A stretch of DNA of 64,000 nucleotides. Origin: Aliidongia sp035943795. Its GTDB lineage: Bacteria > Pseudomonadota > Alphaproteobacteria > ATCC43930 > CGMCC-115725. The notes below the pieces were generated by a model, which worked only from the letters and a program-made list of their open reading frames with translations, made no database searches and was not told where the DNA came from. Each line of letters begins with the position of its first letter. Position 1 is the stretch's first letter. A program made the translations under genes and the position numbers. This document shows positions 43,650 to 53,101 of this stretch, piece after piece. The stretch is from positions 62,001 to 126,000 of the forward strand of contig NZ_DASZBY010000066.1 in assembly GCF_035943795.1 (NCBI RefSeq), written 5' to 3'.

Positions 43650-44795
43650 TCAACTCTCGGACTCGCCGCGCCGGTTGATCCGCACGTCGCGGTGGATATA
43701 GACGCTGACGACCAGCCCGAAACCGAACATCAGGGTCAGCATCGCGGTGCCGCCGTACGAAATCAGCGGCAGGGGCACGCCCACCACGGGGATCAAGCCC
43801 ATGACCATCGCCGTGTTGATGAAGACGTAGAGAAAGAAGTTGAACGTGACGCCCAGTGCCAGCATCCGGCCGAAATGATTGCGGCAGCGGAGCCCGATCG
43901 CGAAGCCGTAGGCGACGACCAGAGCATAGAGCGCCAGCAGCACGCAGCCGCCCGCCATGCCGAATTCCTCGGCGAACATGGTGAAGATGAAGTCGGTGTG
44001 TTTTTCGGGCAGGAAGTTGAGGTGGCTCTGCGTGCCTTCCAGATAGCCCTTGCCCCACATGCCGCCCGAGCCCAGCGCGATCTTGGACTGGGTGATGTGG
44101 TATCCCGCCCCAAGGCTGTCGTTCTCGGGATTGAGGAAGGTCAGGATGCGCTTCTTCTGATAATCCCGCATGAAGCCGAAGGCGATCGGCACCAGCCCGG
44201 CCCCGGCGGCAATCGCGATGGCGAATTTCCACAGGCGCACGCCGGCCAGGAAGAAGATGCCGCCGGTCGACATCACCAGCATCATCGCCGTGCCCAGGTC
44301 GGGCTGCTTCATCACCAAAGCCGCCGGCACCGCCAGCAGCAGCAGCGGATAGACCAGGTAGCGCACCCGGCCGACCTCTTCCACGGTGCAGCCGTTGAAA
44401 TAATGCGCCAGCACCATGACGAGACCGATCTTCATCAACTCCGACGGCTGCAGCGACAGCGGCCCCAGTTCGATCCAGCGCTGGGCGCCGAGGCCGGTGC
44501 GGCCGTGCAGGTCGACCGCGATCAGCAACACCAGGCCCAGCAGATAGATCGGATAGGCCGCCTTCAGCCAGAAGCGCACGTCGACCAGCGCCACGCCCAG
44601 CAGCAGGACCAGGGAGATGCCGTAGCGCATCATCGATTTCGACGCCCAGGGGTCGAAGCTGGCGTTGGCGGCGGAATAGAGCACCATGAAGCCGATGCCC
44701 GCGATCACGCTCAACAGGAAGATCAGTCCCCAGTTGATGCTGCGCAGCTTTTCCGCCATGTCGGGCGTATGGCCGCGGTCGGCGCCGATGCTCAC
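43650..44795 (-). CDS. rodA: Rod shape-determining protein RodA (SEDS peptidoglycan polymerase)
   Basis: 381 aa with ten predicted helices. MAEKLRSINWGLIFLLSVIAGIGFMVLYSAA opens the SEDS domain. Later blocks include LGAQRWIELGPLSLQPSELMKIGLVMVLAHYF and GWGKG-like loop segments, with EEFGMAGG and VGVPLPLISYGGTAML near the end. It polymerises glycan strands with PBP2 during cell elongation. The GTG start at 44795 forms a GTGA overlap with the stop of the PBP2 gene and gives the expected length; the ATG within MAEKLRS is 12 codons later. Confidence 0.95.
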   Translation of the reverse strand: MSIGADRGHTPDMAEKLRSINWGLIFLLSVIAGIGFMVLYSAANASFDPWASKSMMRYGISLVLLLGVALVDVRFWLKAAYPIYLLGLVLLIAVDLHGRTGLGAQRWIELGPLSLQPSELMKIGLVMVLAHYFNGCTVEEVGRVRYLVYPLLLLAVPAALVMKQPDLGTAMMLVMSTGGIFFLAGVRLWKFAIAIAAGAGLVPIAFGFMRDYQKKRILTFLNPENDSLGAGYHITQSKIALGSGGMWGKGYLEGTQSHLNFLPEKHTDFIFTMFAEEFGMAGGCVLLALYALVVAYGFAIGLRCRNHFGRMLALGVTFNFFLYVFINTAMVMGLIPVVGVPLPLISYGGTAMLTLMFGFGLVVSVYIHRDVRINRRGESES

Positions 44796-46741
44796 GGCGT
44801 CTTCTCCGGCGGTGGCGTCGGGCTGCCGGGCGCGCCCACGGACGGCTCGGCGGCGGCCACGATCATCGGGTCGGGCGGCACGCGGCGCGACGGGTCGCGC
44901 CGCTGGCATTCGCGCAGCACGTCGCGCGCGATGGGCCCTGCGTACTTGCCGCCGCCGATGCCGTGCTCGACCACGACGGCGCAGGCGTAGCGCGGATTGC
45001 CGACCGGGGCGAACGCGATGAAGATCGCGTGGTCGCGATCCTTCCACGGCTGCTGCTCGGGCTTCTTGATGCCACGCTCGCGCTCGGCCGCGGTGATCTG
45101 CTTGACCTGCGCCGTGCCCGACTTGCCGCCCATCTCCATGCCCGGATCGGTGATGCGCGCGGCATAGGCGGTGCCGCCCTGCTCGTTGGTCACGGCGTTC
45201 ATGCCCGACAGGATCGCCGCGATATGCGCCGGGTTGAAATCCAGCGTCGCGAATTCCTTGGCACCCAGGTCGGGATCGAACGGCTTGCCCGGCTCCATCA
45301 CGCCGGCGGCGCGGACCAGGCGCGGCACGATCACGCGGTTCGAGATGATGCGCGACAACATGGTCGCCAGCTGCAGCGGCGTGCCCGCGATATAACCCTG
45401 GCCGATGGCGATCGACGGCGTGTCGCCATCGACCCAGCGCTGGCCGAACCGGGCGAGCTTCCAGGCCCGCGTCGGGATGATGCCCGGCCGCTCGTTCGGA
45501 ATGTCGATGCCGGTCAGCTCGCCCATGCCCAGGCGGTTCGCCATCGCGGCGACGCGGTCGACGCCGATCTTCATGGCCACTTCGTAGAAATACACGTCAC
45601 AGGAATTCTTCAGCCCGCCATGCAGGTCGAGCGTGCCGTGGCCGCGGTGCTGCCAGCAATGATAGTCATGGTCGCCCAGGGTGAAGACCCCCGGACAATT
45701 CACTCGGAAGTCCGCCGTGATCATGCCGGATTCCAGCGCCGCCATGGCGACGACCGGCTTGAAGGTCGAGCCGGGCGGATAGACGCCCTGGATCGCCTTG
45801 TTGTTGAGCGGCGTGTGCGGGTCGGTATTGAGCGCGCCCCACACCGCGTTGGTCAGCCCCTGGGTGAAGGTATTGGCATCGTAGGACGGCGAGGACGCCA
45901 TGGTCAGGATCTCGCCCGTCACCACGTCGATCACGACGCAGGTGGCGCTTTCCTCCGAGCGCAGGCGACGCATGGTGAAATCCTGCAGCGCCATGTCGAT
46001 GGTCGTCGCGATCTCTTCGCCCGGCCGGCCGTCGTCGCGGCTGATCTCGCGCACGATGCGACCGAACGCATTGACCTCGATCTGGCTGGTGCCGGCCGTG
46101 CCGCGCAGCTCCAGGTCCTGGGCCTTCTCGATCCCGGCCTTGCCGATGCGGAAGTCCGGCAGCTCCATGACCGCTTCGCCGGTCAGCTCCTTTTCCGCCA
46201 CCGGCGCCACATAGCCGGTGATGTCGGTCACCCGATCGCCGAACGGATAGTAGCGATTGCGGCCGACCTCGATCTGGACGCCCGGCAGTTCCGGGATATT
46301 GACCTCGATGCGGGCGACCTCTTCCCAGCTGAGGTTCTCGCGCACCATGATCGGCACGAAGGAATGCTTGCGCTTCATCTCGCGCAGCACCCGGTGGCGC
46401 TCGTTGTCGCCCAGCGGGATCAGCGTGCCGATCGCGTTCAGGGTGCTGTCGATGTCGCCGGCCTGTTCGGCGACGATGACGACCCGGTAGCTCTGCTGGT
46501 TGACGGCGAGCGGCACGCCGAACCGGTCGAGGATGCGGCCGCGCTGGGGGGCGAGCAGCCGGACGTTGATCCGGTTCTCCTCGGCCAGCACCTTGTATTT
46601 GTCGGCCTGCAGCACCTGCAGGTAATACATGCGCGCGGCGAGCGTGCCGACCAGGCCGGCCTGGATGCCGCCCAGCATCAGGGTGCGGCGGGTCAGCACC
46701 TTGTAGCGGCTCTTGTCCTGGGCGAGCGGGCGCGTCTTCAT
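44792..46741 (-). CDS. mrdA: Penicillin-binding protein 2 (elongasome transpeptidase)
   Basis: 649 aa. One N-terminal membrane helix (LMLGGIQAGLVGTLAARMYYL) is followed by the dimerisation domain with RGRILDRFGVPLAVNQQSYRV. The transpeptidase domain has the SxxK serine in YPPGSTFKPVVAM, SCD in LKNSCDVYFYE, and KSGTAQ near residue 548. The C-terminal tail is proline-rich and acidic. It crosslinks peptidoglycan with RodA. ATGA overlap with mreD upstream and GTGA with rodA downstream. Confidence 0.95.
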   Translation of the reverse strand: MKTRPLAQDKSRYKVLTRRTLMLGGIQAGLVGTLAARMYYLQVLQADKYKVLAEENRINVRLLAPQRGRILDRFGVPLAVNQQSYRVVIVAEQAGDIDSTLNAIGTLIPLGDNERHRVLREMKRKHSFVPIMVRENLSWEEVARIEVNIPELPGVQIEVGRNRYYPFGDRVTDITGYVAPVAEKELTGEAVMELPDFRIGKAGIEKAQDLELRGTAGTSQIEVNAFGRIVREISRDDGRPGEEIATTIDMALQDFTMRRLRSEESATCVVIDVVTGEILTMASSPSYDANTFTQGLTNAVWGALNTDPHTPLNNKAIQGVYPPGSTFKPVVAMAALESGMITADFRVNCPGVFTLGDHDYHCWQHRGHGTLDLHGGLKNSCDVYFYEVAMKIGVDRVAAMANRLGMGELTGIDIPNERPGIIPTRAWKLARFGQRWVDGDTPSIAIGQGYIAGTPLQLATMLSRIISNRVIVPRLVRAAGVMEPGKPFDPDLGAKEFATLDFNPAHIAAILSGMNAVTNEQGGTAYAARITDPGMEMGGKSGTAQVKQITAAERERGIKKPEQQPWKDRDHAIFIAFAPVGNPRYACAVVVEHGIGGGKYAGPIARDVLRECQRRDPSRRVPPDPMIVAAAEPSVGAPGSPTPPPEKTP

Positions 46742-47247
46742 CGCGTCATGACCCGCTGGACGCGCGAGAACACCCAGGACAGCACCGGATAGAACGCCGC
46801 GGTCAGCACCGCCTGGAACGCGAAGCTGCGCGGATCGAGCAGCCGGCCGCTATAGAGCACGCCCACGCCCCAGATCACCACGGTGACCGCCGCGGTTGCG
46901 ATCGCGAAGCCCCACCACAGGATCGGGAAATGCTTGCCGACGAAGAATTTGCGCTGGCTGAGCACGGTCGCGCGCACGATCAGCAGCGCGAACGGTGTCA
47001 CGCCCGGCGGCCCGAAGGTCAGCAGGTCGACCAGGAGACCGATCAGAAACACCACCACATAGGGCAGGTGATCCGGTCGATAGATCGTCCAGTAATAGAT
47101 CGACATCAGCACGAAATTCGGCGTCACCTGGGCATAGCCCGGAATGCCCAGGGGTATCACGGACAGGATCGCCAGGACCAGGGTGAAGGCGGCCGGAACC
47201 AGCTTTTGGCCGATGCCGTAGACCGGCTCGACCGGCTTTGCCTTCAT
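46738..47247 (-). CDS. mreD: Rod shape-determining protein MreD
   Basis: 169 aa, about five predicted helices, with RPDHLPYVVVFLIGLLVDLLTFGPPGVTPFALLIV typical of MreD. It is an inner-membrane part of the MreBCD elongation complex. Overlaps of 4 bases with mreC upstream and mrdA downstream show tight translational coupling. Confidence 0.93.
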   Translation of the reverse strand: MKAKPVEPVYGIGQKLVPAAFTLVLAILSVIPLGIPGYAQVTPNFVLMSIYYWTIYRPDHLPYVVVFLIGLLVDLLTFGPPGVTPFALLIVRATVLSQRKFFVGKHFPILWWGFAIATAAVTVVIWGVGVLYSGRLLDPRSFAFQAVLTAAFYPVLSWVFSRVQRVMTR

Positions 47248-48167
47248 GGCGTCGGACCGGCCTCGCCCTTCCCCGCGTCGCCCTTGGCCCGCTTGGCGGG
47301 CTTGGGCTGCGGCACCGCATCCGGCGGCAGCACGCCGGCCAGGCCGAAATCGACCACGCGCAGATATTCGACCCGGCTCAGGTCGGCCAGCGGCTCGACC
47401 CGGATGTTCAGGCCCTCGACGCTCGAGACCGTACCCACCGGCATGCCCGGCGGGAACACGCCGCCATCGCCCGAGGTCACCACCCGGTCGCCGACGTTGA
47501 TCTTGGCATGGGCGCCCAGATAGGCCAGCTGCGGCCGGTCGGTATTGTCGCCGGCCAGGATGGCGTGCTCGTGGCTGCCGTCGATCACGACCGGGATGCG
47601 GGAATTGAGATCGGTGATCATCAGCACGCGGGCGGCCCGGTCGCCGACCTCGGTCACGCGGCCGATCAGGCCGGTGCTGGCCGCAGCCGCCTGACCCTTG
47701 GCAACGCTGTCGAGCGTGCCGCGATTGACCAGCAGGTTGCGCGAGAAGGCACCGCCCGAGGTGCCGATGACCCGGGCGGTGATGAACCAGGTCGACCCGT
47801 CCGGCTGGTAGTTCAGCAGGGTCCGGAGGCCGGAATTCTCGTTATCGAGGCGGCGCGCGACCTGCTGCCACTGCATCAGCGCGGCGTTCTCGGTCTTCAG
47901 GCGCTCGTTCTCATGATAGAGGTCGGTCAGCGCGCGGACATGGGCGGCCGCGTTGGTCACGGCGGCGACCGGCTGGGTCACCGCTTCCAGCACCGGCGCC
48001 AGCACGTCGTTGGTTCGGGTCCGGATGCGCTCGACCAGGCTGCCGTCGGCACGGCCGATCACCATGATCGCGACCGACATCAGCACCAGCGCCGAATAGG
48101 CGAAGCGCTGCGCCGCCGATTTCAGCGGGCCGACCAGATGCGAAACGGGTGCCGAACGCGATTTCAC
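47244..48167 (-). CDS. mreC: Rod shape-determining protein MreC
   Basis: 307 aa. A single N-terminal membrane helix (FAYSALVLMSVAIMVIG) is followed by a coiled coil (AHVRALTDLYHENERLKTENAALMQW) and the beta-rich periplasmic domain with VTSGDGGVFPPGMPVGTVSSVEG. The C-terminal tail is proline- and lysine-rich. MreC links MreB to PBP2/RodA. The start is a GTG; no better upstream ATG is seen in frame. Confidence 0.93.
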   Translation of the reverse strand: MKSRSAPVSHLVGPLKSAAQRFAYSALVLMSVAIMVIGRADGSLVERIRTRTNDVLAPVLEAVTQPVAAVTNAAAHVRALTDLYHENERLKTENAALMQWQQVARRLDNENSGLRTLLNYQPDGSTWFITARVIGTSGGAFSRNLLVNRGTLDSVAKGQAAAASTGLIGRVTEVGDRAARVLMITDLNSRIPVVIDGSHEHAILAGDNTDRPQLAYLGAHAKINVGDRVVTSGDGGVFPPGMPVGTVSSVEGLNIRVEPLADLSRVEYLRVVDFGLAGVLPPDAVPQPKPAKRAKGDAGKGEAGPTP

Positions 48168-48197
48168 GGGACGTCCCCCGGGTGGAATGCGACCTTC

Positions 48198-48233
48198 GAG
48201 CGAAGCGTTGGGGCCGAACCCCAGGCTTCGCTC
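48198..48233. other. Long two-step hairpin between mreB and mreC
   Basis: GAGCGAAGC (48198-48206) pairs exactly with GCTTCGCTC (48225-48233), and inside it TGGGG (48209-48213) pairs with CCCCA (48219-48223). No T-run follows on the minus strand, so it is not a standard intrinsic terminator. A second 7-base dyad (CGCGTCA/TGACGCG) lies at 48297-48316. In the mreB-to-mreC gap it may act as an mRNA stability or attenuation element that sets the mreB : mreCD ratio. Confidence 0.5.
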
Positions 48234-48391
48234 AATGTCCTGATATCGTCCGATAAGGAAAAGAAATCCTTACCGGAAACGCAACGATGCCGACGCCGCG
48301 TCACAAATATGACGCGCCCGGCAGGGCGGAACGGCAAGGCATCTGGCGTCGAGGGCATGGTGGAAGACAACCCGGCCGGATCGAATTCGGG

Positions 48392-49429
<1,038 letters not shown>

Positions 49430-49562
49430 GTGTCTTTGCTCGATGGTACGATTGAACGAATTATCCGGGGTGTCCCGAGCCGGTCGGGTCGGGCTCGGGT
49501 CTGGACGAGGCGGGTCTAGGGGAGCGTTCCGTGCGATCCGTCGGTCGGCGTCGAAGCGGTCG

Positions 49563-49583
49563 CGCTCGTGCGACGCACGAGCG
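49563..49583. other. Perfect 9-bp hairpin in the mreB leader region
   Basis: CGCTCGTGC (49563-49571) and GCACGAGCG (49575-49583) are exact inverted copies around a 3-base loop, a very stable hairpin. It is about 135 bases upstream of the mreB start on the minus strand. No T-run follows in either direction. It could be a leader structure, or a terminator for an unseen transcript. Confidence 0.45.
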
Positions 49584-49640
49584 GCGGGACGGTTGGGTCG
49601 GACACGGAACGAATGATCATCAACATCGGGACGCAAATCC

Positions 49641-49661
49641 GCCGGACGATCGCCGTCCGGC
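49641..49661. other. 8-bp inverted repeat upstream of mreB
   Basis: GCCGGACG (49641-49648) and CGTCCGGC (49654-49661) flank five bases, ATCGC. It is the second strong dyad in the mreB/peptidase gap. It could be an operator or a transcript hairpin; nothing in the sequence decides between these. Confidence 0.35.
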
Positions 49662-49867
49662 ACGGGCGCGACTAGGTCTAACGGGTCGGCCCTGGAGTCG
49701 CAATTGGATTCATGAGGCGATTTCAAGGCAAATCCGACGGATCCTGCGGGCTCCGGCGGCGGCCATCGAGAGAAACCATCGTCGGGTGAGACGCGGATCA
49801 CGCCCCCTGCGGCGCGCCAATGGATTACAATCCAACGGAGAAGTTCCAGACACCGGGTGAAATCGAC

Positions 49868-51400
49868 ATGGCCGACGCACACACCGCGGAGTTTCCCGAC
49901 AGCCAGATGGCGCCACCCAGCGATGCGGTGCGGGTGGGTCCGGTCCCTGCCGGCACGACGATCGAGGTCAGCCTCTATCTGAAGCGCCGGATCGGCGAGA
50001 CCCAGGCGATCGCCGGCGCCGGCGACCGGCGCAAGGCGCTGGCCGACCACCGCGCCACGGGGCACCGGGACGACATCCAGCGGGTCCGCGCTTTCGCCGC
50101 CGACCATGGCCTGACCGTGGTCTCTGTCGAACCTGCGCGGCGCCTCGTCAAGCTGTCCGGTCCGATCTCGGCCTGCGAGGCGGCATTCGGCACCACGCTC
50201 GATCTCTATCGCCAGGGTGATCGGCAGTTCCGCGCGCGGACCGGCACGCTGCGCCTGCCGGTCGAGCTGCTGCCGATCGTCGAGGCGGTGCTGGGCCTCG
50301 ACGATCGCCCCGCCGCCTTCGCCAAGGCCCTGCCGATGACCGGCGTCCCGATCCCAGCCGGCTATCGCCCGAACCAGATCGGCGCATTTTATGGTTTCCC
50401 GATCGGCGTCACCGGCGCCGGGCAGTGCATCGCCATCATCGAGCTGGGCGGCGGCTATCTCGACGGCGACAACCAGGCGGCCTTCCAGGCGATGGGGCTG
50501 CCCCTGCCCACGATCGTCGCGGTCCCGGTCGATGGCGCCGCGAACGCGCCCGGCCATTCGACGGCCGCCGACGAAGAGGTCGCCCTTGACCTGCAGGTCG
50601 CGGGCGGCGTGGCACCGGGCGCCACGCTCGCAATCTATTTCGCGCCCGCGACCTATGCCGGCTTCGTCGATGCGGTCAGTGCCGCTATCCACGACACCGC
50701 CCACAAGCCCAGTGCGATCTCCATCAGTTGGGGCATCGACGAGAGCGCCTGGTCGGGGCCGGCACGCCAGGCGATGGATTCGGCGTTCCAGGACGCGGCG
50801 ACCCTGCGCATCTCCGTGTTCGTCGCCTCCGGCGACAATCTCGCGACCAACGGCAACAAGGATGGGGCGCTGCACGTGCAATATCCGGCGTCGAGCCCCT
50901 GGGCGATCGGCTGCGGCGGCACGGCGATCGCGACCGACGGCCAGGCGATATCGAGCGAGGCGGCGTGGAGCGACACCGGCAACGGCGAGGGCACCGGCGG
51001 CGGCATCAGCACGCTTTATCCGGTACCGGACTTCCAGAAGCCCGCCAATGCCGCCACGGGTCGCGGCGTGCCCGACGTCGCCGGCAGTGCGGCCCAGCCG
51101 AGCGGTTATGCCGTCATGCTGAACGGTGTTTCGAAGGTGATCGGCGGCACCAGCGCGGTCGCCCCGCTGTGGGCGGGTCTCGTCGCACTGATCAACGAAC
51201 GGGCAAGCCAGCCGGTCGGCTTCTTCCTGCCGACGCTCTATGCGGAACCGGATCTGCTGCGCCCGATCACCGAGGGCGACAACAAGCCCAAGGGCACCGA
51301 CACGGGCTACGCCGCCGGACCGGGTTGGAACGCCTGCACCGGATTGGGCGTGCCCCGCGGACAGGCGCTGTTCGATCGGTTCACGGCATCAAAAACATAG
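49868..51400 (+). CDS. S53 family (sedolisin/kumamolisin-type) serine-carboxyl peptidase
   Basis: 510 aa from ATG 49868. Residues about 20-155 form the activation propeptide (TIEVSLYLKRR; VVSVEPARRLVKLSGPISACEAAFGTTLDLYR). The catalytic domain has Glu237 and Asp241 in ADEEVALDLQVAGGVAPGA, Asp323 in FVASGDNLA, and Ser429 in IGGTSAVAPLWAGL. A C-terminal calcium-site-like segment reads ITEGDNKPKGTDTGY. No signal peptide or membrane anchor is visible, which is odd for an acid protease made as a proenzyme. A start at 49820 would not add one. Confidence 0.9.
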   Translation: MADAHTAEFPDSQMAPPSDAVRVGPVPAGTTIEVSLYLKRRIGETQAIAGAGDRRKALADHRATGHRDDIQRVRAFAADHGLTVVSVEPARRLVKLSGPISACEAAFGTTLDLYRQGDRQFRARTGTLRLPVELLPIVEAVLGLDDRPAAFAKALPMTGVPIPAGYRPNQIGAFYGFPIGVTGAGQCIAIIELGGGYLDGDNQAAFQAMGLPLPTIVAVPVDGAANAPGHSTAADEEVALDLQVAGGVAPGATLAIYFAPATYAGFVDAVSAAIHDTAHKPSAISISWGIDESAWSGPARQAMDSAFQDAATLRISVFVASGDNLATNGNKDGALHVQYPASSPWAIGCGGTAIATDGQAISSEAAWSDTGNGEGTGGGISTLYPVPDFQKPANAATGRGVPDVAGSAAQPSGYAVMLNGVSKVIGGTSAVAPLWAGLVALINERASQPVGFFLPTLYAEPDLLRPITEGDNKPKGTDTGYAAGPGWNACTGLGVPRGQALFDRFTASKT

Positions 51401-51401
51401 G

Positions 51402-51431
51402 CCTTCATTCCCGCTTTCGCGGGAATGAAGG
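51402..51431. terminator. Bidirectional terminator-like hairpin between the S53 peptidase gene and ilvC
   Basis: CCTTCATTCCCGC (51402-51414) pairs perfectly with GCGGGAATGAAGG (51419-51431) around TTTC, a 13-bp stem. It sits in the 60-base convergent gap, 2 bases after the peptidase stop and 30 bases beyond the ilvC stop. There is no clear T-run. The ATTCCCGC...GCGGGAAT core resembles a hairpin often found repeated in proteobacterial intergenic DNA; only one copy was noticed here. Confidence 0.65.
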
Positions 51432-51460
51432 GATAAAGAACGGGTGCCGGTTTCCCGACC

Positions 51461-52480
51461 TCAGTTCTTGGTCTTGTCGACCAGGCGGTTCTTGGCGATC
51501 CAGGGCATCATCGCGCGCAGCTTCTCGCCGACCTGCTCGATCGGATGCTCGGCATTGCGGCGGCGCATCGCCTTGAAGCTCGCCTGACCGGCCTTGTTCT
51601 CCAGCACCCAGTCGCGGGCGAAGCGGCCGGACTGGATGTCGTCCAGCACGCGCTTCATCTCGGCCTTGGTCTCGGCCGTGACGATACGGGGGCCGCGGGT
51701 ATAGTCGCCGTATTCGGCCGTGTTCGAGATCGAGTAGCGCATGTTGGCCATGCCGCCCTCATAGATGAGGTCGACGATCAGCTTCACCTCGTGCAGGCAC
51801 TCGAAATAGGCCATCTCCGGCGCATAGCCGGCCTCGACCAGGGTCTCGTAGCCGGCCTGGATCAGCGAAGTGAGGCCGCCGCACAGCACGGCCTGCTCGC
51901 CGAACAGGTCGGTCTCGCATTCTTCCTTGAACGTCGTCTCGATCACGCCGGCCCGGCCGCCGCCGATGGCCGAGGCGTAGGACAGCGCGATCTCGAGCGC
52001 ATTGCCCGACGGGTTCTGCGCGACCGCGACCAGGCAGGGCACGCCGCCGCCCCGCTGATATTCCGAGCGCACGGTGTGGCCCGGGCCTTTGGGCGCGATC
52101 ATGAACACGTCCAGGTCGGGCCGGGGCTCGATCAGCTTGAAATGCACGGCCAGGCCATGGGCGAACGCGATGGCCGCCCCCTCGCGCAGGTTCGGCTTCA
52201 GCTCGTTTTCCCAGATGTCGGCCTGCAGCTCATCCGGCGTCAGTACCATGACCACGTCGGCACCCTTGGCGGCCTCGGCGGCGGACTTGACCGTGAAGCC
52301 GGCAGCTTCGGCCTTCTTGGCCGTGGCGGAGCCGGGCCTGAGGCCGATCACGACATCCTTGACGCCGCTGTCCTTGAGGTTGTTGGCATGGGCATGGCCC
52401 TGGCTGCCATAGCCGATCACGGCGATCTTCTTGCCCTTGATCAGGTTCACGTCGGCATCGTGATCGTAATAGACGCGCAT
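51461..52480 (-). CDS. ilvC: Ketol-acid reductoisomerase (class I)
   Basis: 339 aa, class I length. The NADPH-binding loop is KKIAVIGYGSQGHAHANNLKDSG (residues 16-38), with Rossmann fold to about 180. The catalytic metal region has GPGHTVRSEYQRGGGVP and FGEQAVLCGGLTSLIQAGYETLVEAGYAPEMAYFECLHEVKLIVDLIYEGG. It converts acetolactate or acetohydroxybutyrate into the dihydroxy acids of valine and isoleucine synthesis. It is the last gene of the miaA-ilvI-ilvH-ilvC unit. Confidence 0.97.
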   Translation of the reverse strand: MRVYYDHDADVNLIKGKKIAVIGYGSQGHAHANNLKDSGVKDVVIGLRPGSATAKKAEAAGFTVKSAAEAAKGADVVMVLTPDELQADIWENELKPNLREGAAIAFAHGLAVHFKLIEPRPDLDVFMIAPKGPGHTVRSEYQRGGGVPCLVAVAQNPSGNALEIALSYASAIGGGRAGVIETTFKEECETDLFGEQAVLCGGLTSLIQAGYETLVEAGYAPEMAYFECLHEVKLIVDLIYEGGMANMRYSISNTAEYGDYTRGPRIVTAETKAEMKRVLDDIQSGRFARDWVLENKAGQASFKAMRRRNAEHPIEQVGEKLRAMMPWIAKNRLVDKTKN

Positions 52481-52537
52481 CGTTCGTACTCTCGTTGGGG
52501 CGCCGGTTCGGGCGGCGCAGGCGTGATGGGATGAAAC

Positions 52538-53053
52538 TTACAGTGCCACGGTGCCGCGCGACATGGCGGCGATGCCGGTACGGGCCAGTTCGACGAGGCC
52601 GATCGGCGCCACCAGTTCGATGAAGGCGTCGAGCTTCTCGCTCGACCCGGTCACTTCGAAGATGAAGGATTCGATGGTCGAATCGACGACCCGCGCCCGG
52701 AAGATCTCGGCAAGGCGCAGGGCCTCGATGCGCCGCTCGCCGGTCCCGGCCACCTTGATCAGCGCCAGCTCGCGCTCGACATGGGGGCCCTCCTCGGTCA
52801 GGTCCTTCACGGTATGGACAGGCACCAACCTGGACAATTGCGCCTTGATCTGCTCGATCACCATGGGCGTACCCGACGTCACCAGCGTGATGCGCGACAG
52901 GCTGTTGCTGCGCTCGACCTCGGCGACGGTCAGGCTTTCGATATTGTAGCCGCGGCCGGAAAACAGGCCGATCACGCGGGCGAGCACGCCCGGTTCATTG
53001 TCGACGACGACGGCGATGGTGTGGCGCTCGGTGGCGGTCTGGATCGGAGCCAT
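52538..53053 (-). CDS. ilvH: Acetolactate synthase small (regulatory) subunit
   Basis: 171 aa. The N-terminal ACT domain is HTIAVVVDNEPGVLARVIGLFSGRGYNIESLTVAEVE, and a C-terminal ALS_ss_C domain covers FRARVVDSTIESFIFEVTGSSEKLDAFIELVAPIG. It activates the large subunit and confers valine feedback inhibition. It lies between the large-subunit gene and ilvC, spaced 48 and 57 bases, on the same strand. Confidence 0.95.
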   Translation of the reverse strand: MAPIQTATERHTIAVVVDNEPGVLARVIGLFSGRGYNIESLTVAEVERSNSLSRITLVTSGTPMVIEQIKAQLSRLVPVHTVKDLTEEGPHVERELALIKVAGTGERRIEALRLAEIFRARVVDSTIESFIFEVTGSSEKLDAFIELVAPIGLVELARTGIAAMSRGTVAL

Positions 53054-53101
53054 GGGGTGCTTCCTCGTGCGGGCGGTAGGACGGATAGAGGGACGGCCGC
53101 T

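Larger units (their letters stand above)
49430..49867. other. 438-base divergent region between mreB and S53 peptidase genes
   Basis: No gene is convincing here. The region should hold the mreB promoter (minus) and the peptidase promoter (plus). Two strong hairpins lie inside: a 9-bp stem at 49563-49583 and an 8-bp stem at 49641-49661. An in-frame ATG at 49820 could extend the peptidase by 16 residues. I see no tRNA, small RNA signature or consensus -35/-10 that I would defend. Confidence 0.5.
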
